Origin: Streptomyces violaceoruber
GTDB lineage: Bacteria; Actinomycetota; Actinomycetes; Streptomycetales; Streptomycetaceae
DNA: 15,700 bases
NCBI GenBank assembly: GCA_000720805.1
Contig: JODI01000132.1
Location: forward strand, 1-15,700
Reading direction: 5' to 3'
Position 1 is the first letter of the stretch. The number at the start of each line of letters is the position of its first letter. This document shows positions 5,816 to 11,690 of this stretch, in pieces. The position numbers and the translations under genes are program-made. The notes under the pieces are model-generated. The model saw only the letters and a list, made by a program, of their open reading frames with translations. It ran no database searches and was not told the DNA's origin.

Positions 5816-7558
5816 CCGCCCCGCGAACGTGCCCTGGATGCGGGCTTCGACCGGTTGCACACACCAAGGCCAAGTACTGCTACGCCTGCCGCACACGCGG
5901 CTCGCACACACCACCGCCGTGCCGTCGTTGCGGCTCGCCGGACTACTACACGGCAGGACTGTGCCAGCGCTGCCACAAAGGCGCGCCGCCGCTGCCCGAC
6001 TCGTGCCAACGGTGCGATGCATGGGGCCTGTTCAAATCGACCGGAGGCACCTGTGACGCCTGCCGCGACTGGGCCAGACGCCATCCCGGCGAAGGCACGT
6101 GCACCTCTTGCGGGCGGACCGCGTCGCTCAACCCGGCAGAGGAGTGCCGCCTGTGCTGGCGCCGAAGCCGGTCCTGGGCACGTGACCCGACCGACCCCGA
6201 CCGCCTTGAAGCTGTCACCGGCGGCCACCAGCTATTCTTCCACGGCATGGAACAGCGGCTGGCACTGCTGGTGCCGCCCCTCCGCCGTCCGCTACCCCGG
6301 CGCTTCCGCACCCGCCGCACTCGCTCGCGCAGGCGTCCGGTCTTGCGACCGATCGCCCCTGTTGTCCACCGCCAGCTCATCCTGTTCGACGCTCGCCGCG
6401 ACTACGGGCGCCTGCGCACCCTGACGGTGCCCGATCCCGTCATGCCCGAGCTGCTGGAGTCCCTCGAAGCCAAGTGTCTGGACCTTGGCGAACAGCGTGG
6501 CTGGACCCGCGACCTGACTGGTGCGGTCAACCGTGCTCTCAAGGTCCTGCTGGCCACCCAGGACACCCCTGGAGGACCGGTCGACGCCACCCGCGTGGCC
6601 ATGATCCGCGAACTCGCGCTTCCAGTCCGCCCGACCATCGAGGTCCTGGACCACGCAGGCTTCCTGACGGACGACCGCTCGCCGGCCGTCACCGCCTGGG
6701 TCGAGCGGAAGACCGCTCACCTGCCCGCACAGATACGCAGCGAGATCGGCGAGTGGGCCGACGTCATGCAGAACGGCAGTGCCGTCGTGCCGCGGCGTCA
6801 CCCGCGTTCCGACCGGACGACTCGCAACCACCTCTACGCTGCCCTGCCCGCGCTCGACTTCTGGGCGACGACCCGGCAATCGCTCCGCGAAGTTACCCGC
6901 GACGACGTTGTTGCCGTACTGCCCGTTGGCGGGACCGACCGCAGCGAGATGGTCTCCAGCCTGCGGTCGATCTTTCAGGTTCTCCACGGGCGCAGGCGCG
7001 TGTTCACCAACCCGACCACGCGGATAAAGGTCGGCATGCCCGAGCCTCGAACTCCGGTGTCGATGGACGTTCCGGTGCTGCGGCGCCTCGTCAACGATTC
7101 GGATCCGGCGAAGGCCGCCTGCGGAACTCTTCTGATCTTCCACGGACTGCGTCCGCTCCAACTGCGCGCGCTGTCCGTCACCGATGTCATCGACGGCCGG
7201 CTCGCCATCGAGGGCAGGAAGATCCTTCTCGCGCCGCAGGCACGAGCCGCCCTGAAGGGCTACCTGGTCTACCGCGAAACAGCGGCAACCCGCACCTGTT
7301 CATCAACCAGGCGACGGCCGGGCATCTGACGCCCGTGACAGGGAAATGGATCAACAAGGTACTCGGCACCTCCGCCCAGGCCCTGCGCGAAGACCGAATC
7401 CTCGACGAAGCACACACCAGCCAAGGCGATTCCCGACGCATCGCTGACCTTTTTGGTCTCACTGTCAACGCAGCGCAGCGCAGCGCTACACCGCCACCGT
7501 CGACCACGTCAGCTTCGCTGAATACCAGCGGCGGACCGGACAATCCGCCACTCCTTGA
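5812..7558 (+). pseudogene. Zinc-ribbon plus degenerate tyrosine-recombinase protein, broken by two frameshifts
   Basis: The N-terminus has eight CxxC pairs in 115 residues (Cys7/10, 23/26, 37/40, 51/54, 65/68, 81/84, 97/100, 112/115), probably four zinc ribbons. The rest resembles a recombinase: FHGLRPLQLRAL holds a box-I arginine (Arg447), and a C-terminal GDSRRIADLFGLT...QRYTATVDH mimics the last box with its tyrosine. The HxxR motif and the final His/Trp are missing, so catalysis is doubtful even in the intact form. As written, the frame ends at 7329 (505 aa). A base is missing near 7278, where the frame changes to the one reading NPHLFINQATAGHL. A five-base gain in the GCAGC triple repeat at 7470-7484 shifts it again just before the tyrosine (7487). 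With both corrected it gives about 580 aa ending at 7558. A programmed shift is possible but less likely. Confidence 0.8.
7470..7486. repeat. Triple GCAGC tandem repeat causing a frameshift
   Basis: Three GCAGC units plus GC. Removing five bases restores the frame into NAAQRYTATVDHVSFAEYQ. This is typical of slipped-strand expansion and explains the second frameshift of the overlapping gene. Confidence 0.7.
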
Positions 7559-7700
7559 CCGAGACCGACAGCATTGGCACGACGACCAGCACGCTCCACC
7601 CCGGCCGCCGCGAGCCTGCTGACGCACCTGCGGGCCGCCAACCGCCAGCGCTGCCCTGCCGGTTCGTTGATGCCCGCGCCTTGTCCCGCTGCCTAGCGCC

Positions 7701-7800
7701 CTAGACATCCTCGACTCGGGCTTCCACGGACTCCGCCAACTCCGCCTCCAGTGTCTCCCGAGTAATCCGCCCACTCAGCGGTCAACTCCTCCGCAAGCAC
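7701..7800 (-). other. Possible gene relic between the recombinase operon and the cargo gene
   Basis: On the minus strand, GTG at 7800 reads VLAEELTAEWADYS, then a one-frame change near 7760 continues as RITRETLEAELAESVEARV and ends at TAG 7701. Both pieces look like charged helical protein, so this may be a small frameshifted gene. There is no database support, and chance similarity to coding sequence is possible in high-GC DNA. The rest of 7559-7829 holds nothing I can assign apart from the GGAGG before the cargo gene. Confidence 0.22.
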
Positions 7801-7829
7801 GGCGATCTACTCAGGATGGAGGGTCATCA

Positions 7830-9758
7830 GTGAGCCGGGATGCAAGACTCTCCCCAACCCCCTACGGTGGGTTTATGGATCGGCGCACACGACGGCTAGT
7901 CCGGGAAACTCGTGAAGGTCGTCCATTGGTTTGCAGCCAACTGGACCCTGAAGTGCTTAGCCATGCTTTTCTTCCGCGCCTCCAGATGACTGCAGAGGCA
8001 ATCCGCGATCTTCTGACCGGAAGCCTCTTGGAGGATCCGGATCCGCGTGGATTGCGGTTGCGAGGGGCGCATATCACTGGTCAACTCGACCTCGAGGGGG
8101 TAGACAGCTCCATAATGTTGGAATTGAAAGGTTGCGCTCTTGATCAACCCCTGATCGCACGGAATGCTCACCTGCCCAACCTTAACCTAGATGGCACCAA
8201 ACTCCCTGCCCTGGACGCCGAGGGCCTGCGAGTGGATCAGGATGTTTCCCTCAGCACGTACACTATCCAGAACAATTCGTTCAAGTTTAAGGCGACATCA
8301 GTGCAGCTCCACGGTGCGCGCATAGAAGGGGAATTGCGCTGTTCAGGCGCCATCCTAAATAACTATTCAGGCAGCCCGGCGCTTCAAATGGATGGAATGT
8401 ACGCCAGGAGCGTATTTCTCAATGAGGGGTTCAGAGCCTACGCCGACAGGGGCGAGGGCGCGGTGCATCTCTCGGGCGCCTGCATCACCGGTCTGCTAGA
8501 TCTCCGTAACGCGAGACTGGACAATGACAGTGGAGGCCCCGCGCTTCGAGCCGACGGAATGCACGTCGGGAATGCCTTCCTGAGCACTGACTTCAAAGCC
8601 TACGCCAACAGTAACGAATGGGGTGCAGTACAGCTTTCGGCCGCGCGCATCACTGGAGGGCTATTGGATTTCCGGGGCGCGGAGCTGCGCAACCGGAGAG
8701 GGCCGGGCTTGAAGGCGGCGGGACTTAAAGTTCCGAACGGAAGCGTCTTCCTTGAAGACAACTTCAAAGCCGAGGCAGGCGCGGGCGCCGCAGTTGACCT
8801 GATGGGCGCCCAGATCGGCCTTGCCCTTCTGTTCAGCCGCGGGCCTAAGCTGGTGAGCCGAAGCGGTCCCGCCCTCCAAGCCGACCACCTGCAAGTCGGT
8901 GAACGCATATGGCTGAAAAATGGAAGGTTCAAAGGGAACCAAACGGAGGCTAGCATCAGCTTGCGTGGCGCCGACCTAGGCCTTGAAGTGGACTTTTCAG
9001 GGAGCGTCATTAAGAACTCGTCAGGCGGCCTGATATTCAGCCTTCAGTCTGCTCGCGCTGAAAACGTAGTACTACCTCCGGATGTTGTGTGCACTTCAGA
9101 GAAGGCGCCGAAGCGGCCCTTGCGCCTATTTTGGTTCTTGCAGGCGTCCAACTCGGATGAAAATTGTACCGATAAGAGAATTAGCCTGGACGGGTTCATC
9201 TACAAGCGTATAGGGGGCGAGGGCAACGCGACGCCGCAACAGTGGCACCACTGGCTCTGGCGCCACCAGGGAGACCGTCTATACTCTCCACAGGCTTATC
9301 GGCAATTGGCGCACGTCTTTAGCGTCACTGGAAAAGAATCAGAGGCCCGCGACCCCCTCATTGCTCAGCAGTATCATCTGAGCTACACCGACAACATTAA
9401 GGGCCGCCTACGCAAACTCGGACAATGGCTGCTATATGCCACTGTCCGCTATGGCTATAAGATCCGAAAGGCTGTGTGGTGGCTCGCGGCCCTCGTGGTA
9501 TTCGCTCTTATTGCCGGAGTGCTCGCCAATTTCTGGCATGGCACAACGGGCCAATGTTCAACCGTTGAACAGCTTGGCATCGGTGTGAACAAAGTTCTGC
9601 CTCTGATCAGTAGTGGTACCCAAGACGCATGTGACCTGGACTCTGGCAGTCGGGTAGGACAAGTATTTATGGTCATTCTTTGGATATTGCGCCTGTACTC
9701 TTGGGCTCTGCTCGTGATAATTGTCGCCGGCTTGAGGTATCTCGTACGCAAGCCCTGA
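7830..9758 (+). CDS. Repeat-rich membrane protein of the streptomycete 'membrane-associated oxidoreductase' type, 642 aa
   Basis: GTG at 7830 has GGAGG 8 nt upstream. Residues about 70-420 hold repeated units of the form LRGAxIxGxLDLxGA / ALxAdGlxVxxxvFLxxxFxA, for example LRLRGAHITGQLDLEGV, VHLSGACITGLLDLRNA and VQLSAARITGGLLDFRGA. These suggest a right-handed beta-helix like the pentapeptide-repeat proteins. A linker with WHHWLWRHQGDRLYSPQAYR follows. Two hydrophobic helices near residues 548-570 and 612-638 would anchor the C-terminus in the membrane. Streptomyces relatives are often labelled membrane-associated oxidoreductase, but I see no cofactor site and would not rely on that name. 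Base composition is visibly less GC-rich than the neighbours, a sign of separate origin. It is the only cargo gene of the element. Function is unknown; a role in stress response or defence is speculation. Confidence 0.8.
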   Translation: MSRDARLSPTPYGGFMDRRTRRLVRETREGRPLVCSQLDPEVLSHAFLPRLQMTAEAIRDLLTGSLLEDPDPRGLRLRGAHITGQLDLEGVDSSIMLELKGCALDQPLIARNAHLPNLNLDGTKLPALDAEGLRVDQDVSLSTYTIQNNSFKFKATSVQLHGARIEGELRCSGAILNNYSGSPALQMDGMYARSVFLNEGFRAYADRGEGAVHLSGACITGLLDLRNARLDNDSGGPALRADGMHVGNAFLSTDFKAYANSNEWGAVQLSAARITGGLLDFRGAELRNRRGPGLKAAGLKVPNGSVFLEDNFKAEAGAGAAVDLMGAQIGLALLFSRGPKLVSRSGPALQADHLQVGERIWLKNGRFKGNQTEASISLRGADLGLEVDFSGSVIKNSSGGLIFSLQSARAENVVLPPDVVCTSEKAPKRPLRLFWFLQASNSDENCTDKRISLDGFIYKRIGGEGNATPQQWHHWLWRHQGDRLYSPQAYRQLAHVFSVTGKESEARDPLIAQQYHLSYTDNIKGRLRKLGQWLLYATVRYGYKIRKAVWWLAALVVFALIAGVLANFWHGTTGQCSTVEQLGIGVNKVLPLISSGTQDACDLDSGSRVGQVFMVILWILRLYSWALLVIIVAGLRYLVRKP

Positions 9759-10165
9759 AAATTACCACTGGCCGGACAGGGCAGCCGCCGTCCATCTGTG
9801 GCAAACCCAATTCAACCCCTTATCTGGTCGGCGACAGGACAACGAACCGCCTCGACCTGAGTCGCCATGCCCGCCTCTACCTACGCCAATGCCACCGCAG
9901 AGCCCGCTCGAGGCGCGGCCTCGAGCAGTACGGCTCACGTGGCCAGCTACTCCTACAGGTCATCGTTCCCCGATTTCGCGTGTCCGCGCTTCTCTGGCCT
10001 CAGGGTGCTTATGATCGCCGACGGCTGTGGCCTCGATCGGCAAGACCTCATCGGCGCCGCCGTGTACCTGGCCGGGATGACCCGTGATCATGTACGCCCC
10101 TCGCGGCAACTGACCATCTCGACAACCGCGTCCCGGAGTCAACACCGTCCCGCAAACCGGGCCCA

Positions 10166-10177
10166 GGTTCCTGAACC
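10166..10177. repeat. Subterminal palindrome GGTTC-CT-GAACC
   Basis: GGTTC and GAACC face each other around CT. They contain the same GGTTC core as the end arms. This may be an extra binding site for recombinase or an accessory protein; its use is inferred. Confidence 0.35.
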
Positions 10178-10211
10178 CAGCGCACTATCCTGCGCACTGC
10201 GCCCCTTGGCA

Positions 10212-10221
10212 CGTGGGTTCC
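10212..10221. repeat. Subterminal direct repeat CGTGGGTTCC
   Basis: An exact 10-bp copy of the left-end sequence 4242-4251, in the same orientation, 40 bp inside the right boundary. It probably marks a recombinase or excision-factor site. Confidence 0.5.
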
Positions 10222-10246
10222 GGCGGATCAGTGCTTCAGAAATCGC

Positions 10247-10257
10247 GAACCGACGGG
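10247..10257. repeat. Right-end recombinase arm GAACCGACGGG
   Basis: The inverse of the left-end arm CCCGTGGGTTC (4240-4250) at 10 of 11 positions. It lies 4 nt inside the right boundary. In a circular form of the element the two arms would face each other around the joined ends. Confidence 0.55.
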
Positions 10258-10261
10258 GAAT

Positions 10262-10277
10262 CAGCATCGGGCAGTGC
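10262..10277. other. Right half of the element's target (attachment) site
   Basis: CAGCATCG followed by GGCAGTGC (10270-10277). The latter is the perfect inverse of GCACTGCC at 4219-4226. Together they rebuild the pre-insertion site within the Cys-rich gene. Confidence 0.6.
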
Positions 10278-10543
10278 TCGGCGGTGTACGGCAGGCACTC
10301 GGGGTGCAGCGCCGGTTCCGGGGAGCAGCCCTTGACGACATCGGCCGGGCGGACGAGCAGGAAGCACCGTTCGTCCAGCGGGTGTTCGCAGATCTGGCAC
10401 AGGCGTCGCCGGAAGGCGTTGATGGTCTTGTCGGCGTCGAGGACACCGAAGGCCGCGTGTCCGTCGTGGATCAGGGTCACGTACGGCACCACCAGCCCGC
10501 CCGCCAGCGGCCGGTGGGCACAGCGTTGGGGTATCGCATGCAT
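10262..10543 (-). pseudogene. 5' part of a 203-aa Cys-rich gene split by the tyrosine-recombinase element
   Basis: ATG 10543 (MHAIPQRCAHRPLAGG) has AAGGAA 8 nt upstream. Ninety-four codons remain before the element; the present frame then continues into foreign sequence (IPRRFAISEALIRR) for about 134 aa in all. Visible motifs are Cys49xxCys52 (LCQICEHPL), His80xxCys83 (LHPEC) and Cys91 (EHCPML), likely metal ligands that work together with the Cys residues in the separated 3' part. The rebuilt protein is 203 aa. The motif order matches a small Streptomyces family of unknown function that I recall often being mislabelled as envelope proteins. It is followed in the ancestral order by the 269-aa gene, 30 nt downstream. 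Confidence 0.82.
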
Positions 10544-10598
10544 GGGGTGAGTTCCTTCGGATCGCGGGGGAATGCCACGGGGCTCGTGCTGCCGGATG

Positions 10599-10985
10599 TC
10601 AGTTGCTGGCCGGTGGGGGAGGGTCGGCGGGTCCGCCGGCCAGGAGCGCTTCCCAGTGGGCGTAGCGGCAGTCGGTGGCGTCGTGCAGGCGCAGGTGCAG
10701 CCAGTTGAGGTTGTCTCCGGCCCGGATGACGGCCTCGGCGCCGATGGCGGCGGCCCGGGGGTAGATGGTGCCGTCGTCGGGGTCGACCAGGACGACGATC
10801 AGTCCCCGGCGGTGCGGCATGTGGCGGAGCGTGAAGCCGGTGCAGCTGCGGTTGTCCAGGAGCACGAGCGGAGCGCGCTGGTACTCCTCGGCGCTGAACA
10901 ACGGCGATGGCAGGTGCAGGCGGGGGACCGGGCTCGTCCGCAGGCCGACCGGATCCTCGTCGGTGCTGTCGCTGATGACCAGCAC
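10599..10985 (-). CDS. Hypothetical protein, 128 aa
   Basis: The frame from GTG 10985 reads MLVISDSTDEDPVGLRTSPV and ends at TGA 10599, 56 nt before the Cys-rich gene. It has a readable core (LIVVLVDPDDGTIYPRAAAI, GAEAVIRAGDNLNWLHLRLH) of alternating beta and alpha character and no membrane helix. GGAAGGA lies about 12 nt before the GTG, longer than ideal, so the start is uncertain. An ATG at 11033 lies in a different frame. I recognise no family. It belongs to the minus-strand operon between the 111-aa and Cys-rich genes. Confidence 0.7.
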   Translation of the reverse strand: MLVISDSTDEDPVGLRTSPVPRLHLPSPLFSAEEYQRAPLVLLDNRSCTGFTLRHMPHRRGLIVVLVDPDDGTIYPRAAAIGAEAVIRAGDNLNWLHLRLHDATDCRYAHWEALLAGGPADPPPPASN

Positions 10986-11056
10986 CGGGGCTCGCGGTCC
11001 TTCCCGGGGGCTTGTGGTGGGGCGGACATGGCGGTGAGACGTCGCTTTCGTGAGGA

Positions 11057-11079
11057 CCGTGGCCAGGAAGAGGCCACGG
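11057..11079. terminator. Intergenic hairpin
   Basis: CCGTGGCC (11057-11064) and GGCCACGG (11072-11079) are perfect 8-bp arms with a 7-nt loop. It lies between the gene ending at 11145 and the gene starting at 10985 and could end or attenuate transcription. Confidence 0.5.
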
Positions 11080-11144
11080 GAAAGGAGGAGGACGGCCCGC
11101 GGGCGGGGCGGCCGACGGGGGTCGCTCAGCCCGCAGGCGTTCGC

Positions 11145-11480
11145 TCAGCCGAGCGGGTAGAGCACCAGCGCGGGGAGAGCGGTGTCGGGGATGCCGTCCG
11201 CGTACAGCTCGCGCAGGGACTGGTCCGCCTTGAGCTCCTCCGGCAGCGGGAAGACGTCGCCGACGAGGTCGCTGTGGGTCGGCGCGTACCGGGCGAGGCT
11301 GTAGGTGGAGAACGGAGAGAAGAGGTTGCCCTCGGCGTCCCGGGACATCACGACGAGCGTGTCTCCGGGCAAGCCCTTCCAGTCCTTGCGGACCAGATGG
11401 CGCAGCACGGCGAGGGTCAGGGGGCGGTCGGGGGCCTCGCCGTCCGGGTCGGGGGACGGGGCCTGCTGCTGGTCTGTCAT
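11145..11480 (-). CDS. Hypothetical protein, 111 aa
   Basis: ATG 11480 (MTDQQQAPSPDPDGEAPDRP) has AAAGG 5 nt upstream. The first 20 residues are hydrophilic and Pro-rich; the body (LTLAVLRHLVRKDWKGLPGD, TLVVMSRDAEGNLFSPFSTY, SLARYAPTHSDLVGDVFPLP) is soluble, mixed alpha/beta, ending DTALPALVLYPLG. I recall similar short proteins in actinobacterial accessory regions but cannot name a function. It lies downstream of the ParB-like gene, separated by two strong hairpins, so it may have its own promoter. Confidence 0.75.
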   Translation of the reverse strand: MTDQQQAPSPDPDGEAPDRPLTLAVLRHLVRKDWKGLPGDTLVVMSRDAEGNLFSPFSTYSLARYAPTHSDLVGDVFPLPEELKADQSLRELYADGIPDTALPALVLYPLG

Positions 11481-11539
11481 GACGGCCTTTCACGTGCGGG
11501 CCGGGCTGGGAGGCCCGTCCGGTTGATCGGCGGGGTGCG

Positions 11540-11567
11540 GGCGCCGCCCCGTTGCCGGGGCGGCGCC
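11540..11567. terminator. Strong intergenic hairpin (12-bp stem)
   Basis: GGCGCCGCCCCG (11540-11551) and CGGGGCGGCGCC (11556-11567) pair perfectly around TTGC. It lies just after the 9-aa frame at 11608-11579 and before the gene starting at 11480. Confidence 0.7.
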
Positions 11568-11578
11568 GTCAGGCCCGG

Positions 11579-11608
11579 TCAGGCGTCCTCGTCCATAGTG
11601 ACGGTCAT
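11579..11608 (-). CDS. Possible 9-residue micro-ORF
   Basis: ATG 11608 reads MTVTMDEDA and stops at TGA 11579. GAGAGG lies 9 nt before it, at an ordinary distance for translation. It sits alone between two perfect 12-bp hairpins (11644-11671 and 11540-11567). It could be a leader peptide, the leftover of a deleted gene, or chance. The peptide is acidic. No function can be assigned. Confidence 0.22.
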   Translation of the reverse strand: MTVTMDEDA

Positions 11609-11643
11609 GCTGGTTCGCCTCTCTGTGACGCGGGGGTGGGGAA

Positions 11644-11671
11644 CCGGCCGGGCACGGGTGTGCCCGGCCGG
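11644..11671. terminator. Strong hairpin downstream of the ParB-like gene (12-bp stem)
   Basis: CCGGCCGGGCAC (11644-11655) and GTGCCCGGCCGG (11660-11671) pair perfectly around GGGT. It begins 20 nt after the ParB-like stop codon, fitting a transcription terminator for that gene. Confidence 0.72.
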
Positions 11672-11690
11672 GGCTTGCGGGGAGGCTCGG

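Larger units (their letters stand above)
4230..10261 (+). mobile_element. 6-kb Tn554-like element with tyrosine recombinase, HTH and zinc-ribbon genes and a membrane-protein cargo
   Basis: The element spans 6,032 bp; a shared T makes the ends uncertain by 1 bp. It is placed in codon 94/95 of a 203-codon gene and flanked by no target duplication, as expected for tyrosine-recombinase transposition. Genes run on the plus strand: recombinase (4387-5490), HTH protein (5495-5815), zinc-ribbon/degenerate recombinase protein (5812-7558, frameshifted), then a 642-aa repeat protein (7830-9758). The set of three recalls tnpA, tnpC and tnpB of Tn554 (361, 125 and 630 aa), though gene order and sequence are not close. 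Near-identical arms, GAACCGACGGG at 10247-10257 and CCCGTGGGTTC at 4240-4250, sit inverted at the two ends. The boundaries rest on the exact in-frame repair of the host gene. Confidence 0.85.
9759..10261. other. 503-bp right end of the element without a clear gene
   Basis: After the cargo stop there is no convincing gene. A plus-strand frame from 9867 includes a coding-like stretch with GC-rich third positions (LMIADGCGLDRQDLIGAAVY, 10006-10090), but it has no ribosome site and would run out across the element boundary, so it is at best a relic. The last 100 bases carry repeats: GGTTC-CT-GAACC (10166-10177), CGTGGGTTCC (10212-10221) and the terminal arm GAACCGACGGG (10247-10257). Confidence 0.5.

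Noticed and set aside
4408..6228. A 606-codon minus-strand open frame opposite the recombinase
   Set aside because: The plus-strand recombinase has all catalytic residues; the minus frame is Arg/Ala/Val-rich without motifs.
9867..10550. A 227-codon plus-strand frame at the right end of the element
   Set aside because: It crosses the element boundary at 10261 into the antisense of the host gene, so it cannot be an inherited gene; only a short inner part looks coding-like.
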